In this document: in pieces, positions 55,281-63,805 of the stretch
How positions within the stretch are numbered: position 1 is the first letter of the stretch
Layout of the letters: each line of letters starts with the position of its first letter
DNA from: Amycolatopsis xylanica
Lineage (GTDB): Bacteria; Actinomycetota; Actinomycetes; Mycobacteriales; Pseudonocardiaceae
Direction: 5' to 3'
DNA length: 64,000 nucleotides
Assembly (NCBI RefSeq): GCF_900107045.1
Contig: NZ_FNON01000001.1
Coordinates: 744,001 to 808,000 of the forward strand
Notes under the pieces: model-generated
The model's input: only the letters and a program-made list of their open reading frames with translations
What the model was told of the DNA's origin: nothing
Databases searched by the model: none
Translations under genes and position numbers: made by a program

Positions 55281-55808
55281 TCAGTCGAGCCGATGGTCAC
55301 CGGCTGCCAGGAGGCACCGGACTTCGGCGGCCGTCTGCTCCGCGTCGAGATGACCGGTGTCGATGGCGTGGGGTTCGAAATCGCCGAGGTCGGCGAACGC
55401 GCCGTGCAAACCGGTGATCGCGTCGACGTCCTTGAGTTCGTCGCCGACGCGCTCCTTCGCGCGTGCCAGCGTGGTCGGGAGCGAGGGGCGGAGCACGACG
55501 TACGAGAGGTTCTCCAAGGCCTTGCGAAACGGCGGCAGGAACCACGGGCCGACGATGCCATCGACCACGACGTCGTAGCCTCCGCGAGAGAAGGTGCTGA
55601 CGGTCGCGACGATCGCGTCGACTACGACCTCGTTCTGCTGCTGTGACTCCGGCAGGTACGGGGGTATGAAGCCGGTCTTGATCGCGCGGTAGAACTGGTC
55701 CGTTGTGAGGTGGACCGTCGGGGTACTGGCGGTCGATGCCAGCAGGTCCGCAACCGTGGTCTTTCCGGAGGCGGGTGGGCCGGTCAAGATGATCACTTCG
55801 CCGTTCAT
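55281..55808 (-). CDS. P-loop kinase-like protein (chloramphenicol phosphotransferase / zeta-toxin-like)
   Basis: A 175-residue nucleotide-binding protein. Walker A is GPPASGKTT (residues 10-18). VHLTTDQFYRAIKTGFIPPY and VVVDGIVGPWFLPPF resemble the acceptor-binding parts of AAA_33/chloramphenicol phosphotransferase-like kinases and of zeta toxins. The protein lacks a recognisable antitoxin partner gene, so a toxin role is not supported; small-molecule or uridine-type phosphorylation is likelier. It lies next to the low-G+C patch but has normal G+C. Confidence 0.75.
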   Translation of the reverse strand: MNGEVIILTGPPASGKTTVADLLASTASTPTVHLTTDQFYRAIKTGFIPPYLPESQQQNEVVVDAIVATVSTFSRGGYDVVVDGIVGPWFLPPFRKALENLSYVVLRPSLPTTLARAKERVGDELKDVDAITGLHGAFADLGDFEPHAIDTGHLDAEQTAAEVRCLLAAGDHRLD

Positions 55809-55827
55809 GGCAGCGAGTGTGCCAGGG

Positions 55828-55873
55828 GTCGTGAGTGTTTAGGCCGGTTAGAACCGGCCGGAACACTCACGAC
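55828..55873 (+). repeat. 46-base GGTTAGAACC palindrome, copy 9
   Basis: GTCGTGAGTGTTTAGGCCGG ... CCGGCCGGAACACTCACGAC. Its right end contains the stop codon of the CPBP protease gene (minus strand, 55867-55869). Confidence 0.85.
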
Positions 55874-56463
55874 TCCTCGACGAAAAGGCGGGGCATGAAG
55901 GCGAGCATCAGCGAAGACCAGACCACGTGCGTCACCAGTGGCGCCTGGACGCCGCCCGAACGTCGCCGCTGCACCCCGAACAGGGTCCCCATCACGGCCG
56001 AGGCGAGCACCAGCGCCGGGTTCCGGGTCGCCGTCGTGGTCAGCACGTAGATCGCGGTCGACGTGCGGACCGGGTGAGCGCCCGCCGCCGAGTACAGCGC
56101 GCCGCGGAAGAAGATCTCCTCGGCCGCGCCGTTGGCCAGGGTCGTCAGGACGACCGAGGCCGTGGAACCCCGGTGGGCGTAGCTGAGCACCCCCGCGATC
56201 GCCCGGCGCAGCACGGGGATGCGCCGGGCCACGAGCGCGCCGCCGTAGAAGACCGCGAACGCGCCCGCGCCTGTCACAGCGGGCGCAAGAATGCCACGTT
56301 GTCCGCGGGGGATCGGGCCCGCCGCGGACGCGCCCGCCAGCCAGGTGGCCGCGACCGCGCCGGTGAGGCCGTAGAACTGGGGTGAGGCGGGTTTGCTCGC
56401 GAGGGATTTGCCGAGCAGGAGCGCGCCGGTCACGGTCACGCCCGCCAGGAGGCCGCGCTTCAT
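55867..56463 (-). CDS. CPBP (Abi-type) intramembrane metalloprotease
   Basis: A 198-residue protein with about six membrane segments. The CPBP signature is intact: the EE pair and Arg of AAEEIFFRG and the later His in APLVTHVVWSS. These proteases cut membrane proteins or modify prenylated peptides; the target is unknown. The ATG (56463) overlaps the stop of the NAD(P)-binding gene upstream (ATGA), so the two form an operon. Its stop codon is supplied by a 46-base palindrome. Confidence 0.85.
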   Translation of the reverse strand: MKRGLLAGVTVTGALLLGKSLASKPASPQFYGLTGAVAATWLAGASAAGPIPRGQRGILAPAVTGAGAFAVFYGGALVARRIPVLRRAIAGVLSYAHRGSTASVVLTTLANGAAEEIFFRGALYSAAGAHPVRTSTAIYVLTTTATRNPALVLASAVMGTLFGVQRRRSGGVQAPLVTHVVWSSLMLAFMPRLFVEES

Positions 56464-57341
56464 GCGGACCGTTCGGCGAGTGCTTGGAGGACGGCGTCGT
56501 CGTAGCCCATGGGGTCGAACTCGATCAGGGAGCGGATGGAGGCGTCGCGGACGACGACCTCGTTGGTCATCGAGTCGATGAGCGCGCGGCCGGTGCGGGT
56601 GTCGATGTCGGTGACCAGCGCGAGCCAGTACGACGACAGCCTGGGGGAGAGCAGCGGGACGCCGACGATCAGGAGGTGCCTGCCCTCGAGGTCGGCGACG
56701 CGCTGGAGCATGTCGCGGTAGGCGAGCACCTCGGGGCCGCCGATGTCGAAGGTGCGGCCGGTGGCTTCGGGGTGGCCGAGTACTCCGACCAGGTAGCGGA
56801 TCACGTCCGCGACGGCGATCGGCTGGGTGCGGGTGGAGACCCAGCGCGGGGTGATCATCGCGGGGAGGTGCTCGACGAGCTGGCGGGTCAGCTCCCAGGA
56901 AATGCCGCCGTGGCCGATGATGATGCCCGCGCGGAGCACCGTGACCGGCACGCTGGTCGAGGCGAGGATCCGCTCGACTTCGCGGCGGCTCGCCAGGTGG
57001 TCGGACAGTTCGTCGGTGTCGTCGCCGAGTCCGCCGAGGTAGATGATCTGCGAGAGGCCCGCTTCGGCGGCCGCGCCCGCGAAGGCTCGGGCCGCTTCGG
57101 CGTCGCGGCGCTGGAAGTCAGTGCTGTCGAGTGAATGGACCAGGTAGTAGGCCGCGTCGGCGTCCGCGAAAGCCGCGCGCAGCGAGGCGGGGTCCGAGAC
57201 GTCGCCGTGGACGGCCTGGCCCGCGCCCGTGTAGCGGCCGGGGTTGCGGGTCATCGCGAGGACTTCGTGGCCGGCCTCTTCCAGCGCGGGACAGAGCCTG
57301 CCGCCCACGAAACCCGAGGCGCCGGCTACGAGTACTCGCAT
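56460..57341 (-). CDS. NAD(P)-binding SDR-like protein (NmrA/epimerase type)
   Basis: A 293-residue extended or atypical SDR. The N-terminal GASGFVG (residues 7-13) is the glycine-rich NAD(P) loop; AVHGDVSDPASLRAAF, VHSLDSTDF and IIYLGGLGDDTDELSDHLASRREVE (by its ends) follow the complex I NDUFA9-like/NmrA subfamily, in which the YxxxK pair is not strictly kept. ATG 57341 opens MRVLVAGASG. It is divergent from pepM, with 159 bases between, and coupled to the CPBP gene. Its substrate is unknown; quinone-related or regulatory roles are possible. Confidence 0.82.
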   Translation of the reverse strand: MRVLVAGASGFVGGRLCPALEEAGHEVLAMTRNPGRYTGAGQAVHGDVSDPASLRAAFADADAAYYLVHSLDSTDFQRRDAEAARAFAGAAAEAGLSQIIYLGGLGDDTDELSDHLASRREVERILASTSVPVTVLRAGIIIGHGGISWELTRQLVEHLPAMITPRWVSTRTQPIAVADVIRYLVGVLGHPEATGRTFDIGGPEVLAYRDMLQRVADLEGRHLLIVGVPLLSPRLSSYWLALVTDIDTRTGRALIDSMTNEVVVRDASIRSLIEFDPMGYDDAVLQALAERSA

Positions 57342-57463
57342 GATCAGACCGTAACCGGAGCGGGCCCGGTGCGCAGAACGCGACCTGATCACCCGCGGGG
57401 CATGTGAAACACACACCCAAGATCCGGAAACGGTGACTGGCTGCCCGCACGCGGTCACAGGAG

Positions 57464-57494
57464 GATTTCCTTTCACGGCTCTGTGGAAGGAATC
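57464..57494 (+). promoter_or_regulatory. Hairpin covering the pepM ribosome site
   Basis: GATTTCCTTTCAC (57464-57476) and GTGGAAGGAATC (57483-57494) pair over about 11 of 12-13 positions around GGCTCT. The ribosome site GAAGGA (57487-57492) of pepM lies in the right arm, so the fold would hide it. Translation control of the phosphonate operon is possible; this is inference. Confidence 0.45.
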
Positions 57495-57500
57495 TGCGCG

Positions 57501-58397
57501 ATGGACGCTTTCTCACCTGCGTTGCGTGAGCTGCTCGACCGGCCGGGTCCGGTGCGGGCCGCCGGCGCGCACAACCCGCTGGGGGCCCGGCTGGCCGAGC
57601 GCGCGGGGTTCGACGCGGTCTGGTCGAGCGGCTTGGAGATCTCGGCGTCGCAGGGGCTTCCGGATGCCGACATCCTCACGATGACCGAGCTGCTCGCGGT
57701 GGCCCAGTCGATGGCCGCGGCCGTCTCGGTGCCGGTGATCGCCGACTGCGACGCGGGCTATGGCAACGCCAGCAACGTGATGCACCTGGTCCGCCGGTAC
57801 GAGGCGGCGGGCGTCGCCGCGGTCTGCATCGAGGACAAGACCTTCCCGAAGGTCAACAGCTTCGTCCCCGGCAGGCAGACGCTGCTCCCGGCCGAGGACT
57901 TCTGCAACAAGATCGCCGCCGCGAAGGCCGCGCAGTCACGGCCCGACCTGGTCGTGATCGCCCGACTGGAGGCGCTGGTCGCGGGCTGGGGCCTGGACGA
58001 GGCGTTGCGCCGCGGCGAGGCCTACGCGGAGGCGGGCGCCGACATGGTGCTGATCCACGACAAGGGCAAGTCGCCGCAGCCGGTGCTGGAGTTCCTGCAG
58101 CGGTGGCGACGGCCGGTCCCGGTCGCCGTGGTCCCGACGACCTATCACACGGTCACCGCGGACGAGCTGTCCGACGCGGGCGCCAAGCTGGTCATCTACG
58201 CCAACCACGGCCTGCGCGCCGCGATCACCGCGATCACCTCGGCGTTCGACACCATCCTCCGCGACGGCCGCACCACCGGGATCGAGGACCGGATTTCGCC
58301 GCTCAGCACCGTTTTCGACCTGCAGGGCATGCGGCAGTTCATCGAGGCCGAGCGCCGGTTCGTGGCGGAGCGGGGTCCGGTCGAGGGGGTGGCTTGA
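57501..58397 (+). CDS. pepM: Phosphoenolpyruvate phosphomutase (PepM), phosphonate biosynthesis
   Basis: A 298-residue TIM-barrel enzyme that turns phosphoenolpyruvate into phosphonopyruvate, making the C-P bond. It belongs to the isocitrate lyase superfamily, and the mutase-specific motif EDKxxxKxNS is intact: E111-D-K-T-F-P-K117-V-N-S. The barrel start AGFDAVWSSGLEISAS and metal-site Asp in ADCDAGYG also match. Isocitrate lyases and methylisocitrate lyases have KKCGH instead of this motif, so the call is firm. ATG 57501 has GAAGGA 8 bases ahead. The stop shares its A with the ppd ATG (TGATG). Confidence 0.95.
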   Translation: MDAFSPALRELLDRPGPVRAAGAHNPLGARLAERAGFDAVWSSGLEISASQGLPDADILTMTELLAVAQSMAAAVSVPVIADCDAGYGNASNVMHLVRRYEAAGVAAVCIEDKTFPKVNSFVPGRQTLLPAEDFCNKIAAAKAAQSRPDLVVIARLEALVAGWGLDEALRRGEAYAEAGADMVLIHDKGKSPQPVLEFLQRWRRPVPVAVVPTTYHTVTADELSDAGAKLVIYANHGLRAAITAITSAFDTILRDGRTTGIEDRISPLSTVFDLQGMRQFIEAERRFVAERGPVEGVA

Positions 58398-59524
58398 TGA
58401 CCTCGGCGACACTGCGCGCGCCCGCCGAGCCCCTCGCGGCGGTCGCGGTCGCGGACGCGCTGCTAGGGGCCGGATTCGGGCCGTTCTACGGCGTTCCCTG
58501 CTCGTTCCTCGGGCCGCTGATCCAGGTCCTCCAGGACCAGCATCCCGGGCTGTACCAGGCCGCGGGCAATGAGGGCGAGGCCGTCGCGCTGGCGGCCGGT
58601 GCCCGGCTTGCCGGTCGGCTGCCCGTGGTGATCTTGCAGAATTCGGGGCTGGGCAACGGGGTGAACCCGCTCACCTCGCTGTGCCACACGTTGCGGATCC
58701 CGGTGCTGCTGCTGATCACCTGGCGGGGCAGGCCGGGTCACCCGGACGAACCGCAGCACGAGCTGATGGGCCGGATCACCCCGGACCTGCTGGCGGCCAT
58801 GGAGATCCGGTCCGAGCTGTTCCCCGCGAACCTCGCCGACCTACCCGCCGCGTTGTCCACATCGGCTGAGCACCTGAAAACCGGAAAGTCGTTCGCTTTC
58901 ATCGTCCCCAAGGGAACGCTGGCGCCGCTGCCTGCTGAGCCGCGCGCCGACGACGGCCTCGCGCTGCGTGCCGAAGCGATCGCCGCGACCGTCCAGGCCT
59001 CTGACCCCGCCACGCTGCTGGTCGCGACCACCGGCAAGACCGCGCGTGAACTGGAACGGGACTGGGACCGCGACGGGAACCTGTACGTGGTCGGCTCGAT
59101 GGGCTGCGCCGCCAGCGTCGGGCTGGGCGTCGCCCTGAACGCGCCGGACCGCTTCGTGACGGTGATCGACGGCGACGGCGCCGTGCTGATGCGCATGGAA
59201 GCCATGGCGACCATCGGGCGCAGCGCGGCGACGCGGTTCACCCATGTGGTGCTGGACAACGAAGCCTACGAATCAACCGGTGGGCAGCTCACACACTCGG
59301 CCGGGGTGGACTTCGCCGGGATCGCCGCCGCGTGCGGGTACCGCAGCCACGTCGACGTCAGCGGTATGGCCGAGCTGGGCGCGGCGGTGCGGCGCGCGCA
59401 GGCGGATCCGGGCCCGCATTTCATCCGGGTGCGGATCCGGCCGGGCTCCGACCCGAAGCTGGGCCGTCCCGCGCTCACCCCGCCCGAGGCCGCCGCGCGG
59501 TTCGCCAGAGCGGCACGGGCATGA
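58397..59524 (+). CDS. ppd: Phosphonopyruvate decarboxylase (Ppd)
   Basis: A 375-residue ThDP-dependent decarboxylase that turns phosphonopyruvate into phosphonoacetaldehyde, drawing the unfavourable mutase reaction forward. The N-terminal PYR half shows FYGVPCSFLGPL and AAGNEGEAVALAAGA; the C-terminal PP half has the ThDP motif, GDG at 259-261, followed by LDNEAYESTGGQ, the Ppd hallmark. It overlaps pepM and its stop overlaps the FAD protein start (ATGA). Length is typical for a single-chain Ppd. Confidence 0.95.
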   Translation: MTSATLRAPAEPLAAVAVADALLGAGFGPFYGVPCSFLGPLIQVLQDQHPGLYQAAGNEGEAVALAAGARLAGRLPVVILQNSGLGNGVNPLTSLCHTLRIPVLLLITWRGRPGHPDEPQHELMGRITPDLLAAMEIRSELFPANLADLPAALSTSAEHLKTGKSFAFIVPKGTLAPLPAEPRADDGLALRAEAIAATVQASDPATLLVATTGKTARELERDWDRDGNLYVVGSMGCAASVGLGVALNAPDRFVTVIDGDGAVLMRMEAMATIGRSAATRFTHVVLDNEAYESTGGQLTHSAGVDFAGIAAACGYRSHVDVSGMAELGAAVRRAQADPGPHFIRVRIRPGSDPKLGRPALTPPEAAARFARAARA

Positions 59525-61461
59525 CGGCGGGCGAGTTCTGCCTGGCCATCGTGGGCGGCGGGCCCCGGTCGACCTACGCGCTGGAACGGTTGTCCGCGAC
59601 CATCGACCGGCTCGGCGGCCGCCGGCTCGCCGTCCACGTGTACGACGACGGCGGGGACTTCGGCGCCGGGCAGGTGCACAGCGCGAGCCAGCCATTCACG
59701 AGCTACCTCAACCGCGCCGCGCATCAGGTCGGCTTCGCGGCCGACCCGTCGGTGACCGACGCCGAGCCGATCCGGGACGACCGCCCGACGCTGTACGACT
59801 GGTGCCGGGAGCGGTTCGCCACGACCGGCGACACGACGTTCGACCTGGAACCGGCCGACGCGCCGAAAAGGCATCAGCACGGGCAAGCGCTGCGCGAGAT
59901 GTTCGACGCCTACGCCGGCGAACTTCGCGGCAAGGGCGTCAGCGTGGTGCTGCACGCCGAGGAGGTCACCGACCTCGTTCCGGCCGACGGCCGCTGGGAG
60001 GTCGTGTCGGCCTCGGGCTCGCACCACACGGCCGATCAGGTGCTGCTGATCACCGGGCACTCCAGCAACGACTACTCGGACGAGGACGGGCCGGGGGAGT
60101 ACCTGGCCTTCGCCAGGCGCACCGGCGCGGTGTACATGCCGAGCGCGTATCCGTTGCAGGAAGCCCTTTCCCTGGAGGACCCCCGCCCCGGCTCGACGGT
60201 CGGCTGCGCCGGGCTCGGGCTGACGGCGATCGACCAGATCCTCTACCTGACCGAGGGCCGCGGCGGCCAGTTCCTCCTCGACGACGACCGCCTGCGCTAC
60301 CAGGCGAGCGGCTCGGAGCCCGCGATGATCCTCGCGTTCAGCCCGAGCGGCGTTTTCCCTTACACCAGGCCGATCAACCGCAAGGACCGGCCGCATCAGG
60401 GCCGCTTCCTGACCAAGACCGCGATCGACAAGATCAGGAAGTCCTCGGGCACCGACGCCGGGGACGACCGCCCGCGCCTGGACTTCGACGCTCACGTGAT
60501 GCCGCTGATCCTGCTCGAGATGGCGTACCTGCACTACCGCACGCTGTTCGGGCCCGTGGCGGGCGACTTGATCGTCGAGAGCGTTCACGAAGACTACGAA
60601 CGTTTCCTCACGCTGCCGATCGAGCCCGGCGAGGTCGAGCGCCTGCTGCCGGGGGTCGAGGCGGTCGTCGCGACGCTGCCGAAGCAACTGGTCCCCGAGC
60701 CGATGCTCAAGCGGTTCGACTGGCGGACGATTCTCGCCCCGATCGACACCTCGGCCGGGATGACCCGGTCCGAGTTTCGCTTGACCTACCTGGATTTCCT
60801 GCGCCGTGATCTGGACTGGGCGGTGCAGGGCAACGTCGCGAACTCGTTCAAGGCCAGTGTGGACGGGGTCTGGCGCGACCTGCGCGGCGTCCTCAGCCAC
60901 GCGGTCGACGGCGGCGGCCTGACCGCCGACTCACATCGGCGGTTCCTCGAGTATCACCGGCGGTGCCAGAACAAGGTCTCCGGCGGCGCCGCGCCGGAGG
61001 TCATGGCGAAGATCCTCGCGCTGGCCGAACACGGCGTGCTGGACCTCTCAGCCGGACCGCGCGCGAAGATCGCGTTCTCGGACCGGAGTTTCGTCCTGCA
61101 CGGGCCGGTGACCGGCCTGAACGCCGAACTCGACGTGCTGCTCGACGCCCGCGTGCACGCCTTCGACCCGGCGCGGGACATCCGGCCACTCTACCGCAAC
61201 CTCATCGGCCGCGACGTGGTCCGCCTGTGGCGCAACACGACGCCGGGCCAGGCGGACTTCGTGCCCGGCTTCCTCGACCTCGACGAGCGGTCGCGGCCGG
61301 TCGGCCACGGCAGCATCACCGTGCTCGGACCGGCGGCCGCCGCCCGGGGCACCTACCAGTTCTCGGCGCTGCGCCCGGACAACAACGACGTCGTCATGCG
61401 GGAGATCGTGGCTTGGCTGCACGGTTTCTGGGCCGCGCTCGACCACCGGAGGCTTCCGTGA
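59521..61461 (+). CDS. FAD/NAD(P)-binding protein of the phosphonate cluster
   Basis: A 646-residue flavoprotein-like enzyme. The N-terminal dinucleotide motif AIVGGGPRSTYALERL (about 9-24) and a second GCAGLGLTAID loop (about 231-241) resemble FAD-NAD(P)-binding monooxygenase relatives (lysine/ornithine hydroxylase-like, PF13454 type). An FSPSGVFPYTRP block and a long C-terminal domain without clear known match follow. It lacks the classical N-hydroxylase NADPH loop order. ATG 59521 overlaps the ppd stop. Oxidation or hydroxylation of a phosphonate intermediate is likely by context. Confidence 0.75.
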   Translation: MTAGEFCLAIVGGGPRSTYALERLSATIDRLGGRRLAVHVYDDGGDFGAGQVHSASQPFTSYLNRAAHQVGFAADPSVTDAEPIRDDRPTLYDWCRERFATTGDTTFDLEPADAPKRHQHGQALREMFDAYAGELRGKGVSVVLHAEEVTDLVPADGRWEVVSASGSHHTADQVLLITGHSSNDYSDEDGPGEYLAFARRTGAVYMPSAYPLQEALSLEDPRPGSTVGCAGLGLTAIDQILYLTEGRGGQFLLDDDRLRYQASGSEPAMILAFSPSGVFPYTRPINRKDRPHQGRFLTKTAIDKIRKSSGTDAGDDRPRLDFDAHVMPLILLEMAYLHYRTLFGPVAGDLIVESVHEDYERFLTLPIEPGEVERLLPGVEAVVATLPKQLVPEPMLKRFDWRTILAPIDTSAGMTRSEFRLTYLDFLRRDLDWAVQGNVANSFKASVDGVWRDLRGVLSHAVDGGGLTADSHRRFLEYHRRCQNKVSGGAAPEVMAKILALAEHGVLDLSAGPRAKIAFSDRSFVLHGPVTGLNAELDVLLDARVHAFDPARDIRPLYRNLIGRDVVRLWRNTTPGQADFVPGFLDLDERSRPVGHGSITVLGPAAAARGTYQFSALRPDNNDVVMREIVAWLHGFWAALDHRRLP

Positions 61462-62804
61462 CCCACCTCGACAACGCGCTCGCGCACTACTACGACGTTC
61501 TTAAGCGCGCCATGAACGCGTACCAGCGGTCGGACGAGTTCGTGCCTTCGGAGAACTTCCTGCCCGACTTCGACCTGCCCGTGCTCGACTCGACCATGGA
61601 GAAGTTCCTTCAGCCGTCCGGGATCGGGATCACCGAACTCGGCGAGCACGGCGGCTGCTCGCTGCATTTGCTCAACCTGATGAGCAATCCGGGCACACGG
61701 ACGACCAAAACTTTCGGCTCGATGATCAACGTCGCGCGCGCGGTCAACCACATCCGGACCACCGGCGAGCGCGTGTTCATCATCAGCCCGTCCTCGGGCA
61801 ACAAGGCGACGGCGCTGCGCAACGCCGTCGAGCGTGCGGTTTCGGTCGGGCTCGTCGGGGACACCGAGCTGCAGATCGCGACCGCGGTCCCCGAGGCGTC
61901 ACGGCACAAGCTGTGGTCGTCCGGGCTCAGCGACGATCCGCGGCTGCGGGAGCTCAACCCGATGGCCGTGCTGCCGTGTGAGGTCCCGGTGCACGTGAAG
62001 CTCATGATCGCGGAGTTCATGGCGCGGCACACCGACGAGTTCCATGAGCGCTACGGAATTCGGCTCTGGCACACGCTCGAACTGCGCAACTACATGGTCG
62101 CGGACATGGTCAGGGCGCTCGCCGAGCACGACCTGATGCCCGCGACCGGCCGGGGACGGCTGCACGCGCACGCCGTGTCCAGCGCGCTCGGCCTGCTCGG
62201 GCTGCAGTTCGGGCACCGCGAATTGGCCAAGGCGGGCGTCGAGCTGCCCGCGCTGCAGCTGCTGCTGGTCCAGCACCTCGGCACGCCGGACATGGTGCTC
62301 GGGCTCTACCACGACTCGTTCGACATGGACCTGGTGCCGAAGTACCGGCGGGGTGCCGACGGGCTCTACCGGCAGGACGAGGACCCGCACTTCCCCGCGG
62401 TCACGTTCGACCCCGAGGAGCACCTCGACGCCACGTTCTACTCGCGCACGCCGGTCACCTCGCCGCGGATCAACAAGGTCATCAGGGAGAACGGCGGTGG
62501 CGGGATCGTCGTCTCGCTGTACGAGTGTCTCCAGCGGTACAACCAGATCCGGGACCTGCTCGCGACTTCCGTCTCGCTGCCAGCCGATCCGCGCAGGCTG
62601 CGGGAGTGGAGCCTGGTCATGGCGCTGACCGGGGTGCTGAACGGCATCGAGCGGGGTGTCGTCGCCGATCGCGAGATCCTCGTGCACGCGTCGGGCAGCT
62701 ACGGCGAGGACGACTACCGGGTGCTGAGCCCGGCCGACAGCGTGCGGATCGACGGGGTCGAGGACTTCTACCAAGTGGTGCGTCACGCGGCCGAAGCCGG
62801 GTGA
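61458..62804 (+). CDS. Fold-type-II PLP-like protein (DUF6002-like) of the phosphonate cluster
   Basis: A 448-residue protein. The segment FIISPSSGNKATALRNAVER (about 109-128) looks like the phosphate-binding/substrate loop of fold-type-II PLP enzymes (compare SSGNxxxAxA in threonine synthase and cysteate synthase), and TRTTKTFGSM just upstream would place the PLP Lys. I recall a domain of unknown function (DUF6002) in similar proteins of actinomycetes, but could not check it. GTG 61458 overlaps the FAD gene stop. If PLP-dependent, it could add an amino acid or a sulfur/nitrogen nucleophile to the phosphonate. Confidence 0.65.
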   Translation: MTHLDNALAHYYDVLKRAMNAYQRSDEFVPSENFLPDFDLPVLDSTMEKFLQPSGIGITELGEHGGCSLHLLNLMSNPGTRTTKTFGSMINVARAVNHIRTTGERVFIISPSSGNKATALRNAVERAVSVGLVGDTELQIATAVPEASRHKLWSSGLSDDPRLRELNPMAVLPCEVPVHVKLMIAEFMARHTDEFHERYGIRLWHTLELRNYMVADMVRALAEHDLMPATGRGRLHAHAVSSALGLLGLQFGHRELAKAGVELPALQLLLVQHLGTPDMVLGLYHDSFDMDLVPKYRRGADGLYRQDEDPHFPAVTFDPEEHLDATFYSRTPVTSPRINKVIRENGGGGIVVSLYECLQRYNQIRDLLATSVSLPADPRRLREWSLVMALTGVLNGIERGVVADREILVHASGSYGEDDYRVLSPADSVRIDGVEDFYQVVRHAAEAG

Positions 62805-63805
62805 GGCCGGTGCCGAGGACCGTGGCCGTCATCGGGAGCGGGTCGCTGGCGCGGGCCGTCGTGTACTCGCTCGCCGACGTCCTCACCGAGCCGGTCGACG
62901 TGCACCTGCTCGCCAGGTCCTCCGGGCCGCTGGCGACCATGGCGCACATCGCGACCCGCCGGTCCGCGCTGCTCGGCGGGCAGGCGCGGTTCACCGCGCA
63001 CCCGCTGGACACGGTGGTGGCGGGCGCCGAGGTCGTGCTCAACTGCTCGTCGACGCATTCGTCGGCGGAGGCGCGTGTCCGCCCGTCCGCGTGGACCGAC
63101 CTGATCAAGGCCTGCGGGATCGCGCTGGCGCTGCCGTTCCACGCCGCTTTCGCCGCGCGGATGTCCCGTATCGCCGGCGACGCGCTGTTCGTGAACGCGG
63201 CCTTCCCGGACGCGGTGAACCCGGTGCTGGCCGCGCTCAGCCTGCCGATCCATTGCGGCGCCGGGAATATCGCCACCCTGGCCGCGTCCGCAGGCGGGGA
63301 CATCAGGATGCTCGCGCACCACTACCACCTGTCGACACCACCCCGGGACGAGGCGCGGATGTGGATCGGGGCGGACGAAGTCACCGACGTGCGGGACCGT
63401 CTCGCTCCCTTGCGAGCCTGTGAACGGCCGATGCTCAACGATCTGACCGGGCACACTGCCGCACTGCTCGTCAGGGATCTGCTACGCGAAGGTCCAATAA
63501 GGACACACGTGCCCGGACCGCTGGGGCTGCCCGGCGGTTATCCGGTGCTGCTGGAGCAGGGCCGGATCGAGCTGGACCTTCCGCCCGGCGTGAGTGAGGC
63601 GGACGCCGTCGCGTGGCAGCTGACCTGGGGCGCGCTGGACGGCGTGGCCGTCGACCGCCGTGGTCGCGCGACGTACTCCGACCACGTGCTCGAAGCCGCC
63701 GAGCGGTACGTGAAACTTCCGTCCACAATGGAACCAGCAGAGACGATCGCGTTCGCCGAAGAACTTGACCTCGTTCGGAAACGGTTACGCGGCAATGAAT
63801 ACTGA
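62801..63805 (+). CDS. Rossmann-fold dehydrogenase-like protein of the phosphonate cluster
   Basis: A 334-residue protein. The N-terminal VAVIGSGSLARAVVYSL is a dinucleotide-binding loop (GxGxxxR), with a strand-2 VDVHLLARSSG that favours NADP (Arg after the acidic position). Downstream ALVFNAAFPDAVNPVL-type text (DALFVNAAFPDAVN) and PLGLPGGYPVLLE suggest a 6-phosphogluconate- or saccharopine-dehydrogenase-like fold. The exact family is not recognised. GTG 62801 overlaps the stop of the previous gene. It may reduce a carbonyl or imine in the pathway; inference. Confidence 0.7.
   Translation: MRPVPRTVAVIGSGSLARAVVYSLADVLTEPVDVHLLARSSGPLATMAHIATRRSALLGGQARFTAHPLDTVVAGAEVVLNCSSTHSSAEARVRPSAWTDLIKACGIALALPFHAAFAARMSRIAGDALFVNAAFPDAVNPVLAALSLPIHCGAGNIATLAASAGGDIRMLAHHYHLSTPPRDEARMWIGADEVTDVRDRLAPLRACERPMLNDLTGHTAALLVRDLLREGPIRTHVPGPLGLPGGYPVLLEQGRIELDLPPGVSEADAVAWQLTWGALDGVAVDRRGRATYSDHVLEAAERYVKLPSTMEPAETIAFAEELDLVRKRLRGNEY

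Noticed and set aside
54963..55646. Open frame running from the low-G+C patch into the kinase region
   Set aside because: Its second half is the reverse strand of the kinase gene, and the first half has no credible start or domain.
55281..55808. Zeta-type toxin
   Set aside because: The fold is similar but no antitoxin gene is adjacent and the acceptor region fits small-molecule kinases as well.
57483..57500. Earlier GTG start for PepM
   Set aside because: It lies in the arm of the hairpin and has no ribosome site; ATG 57501 has GAAGGA at normal distance.
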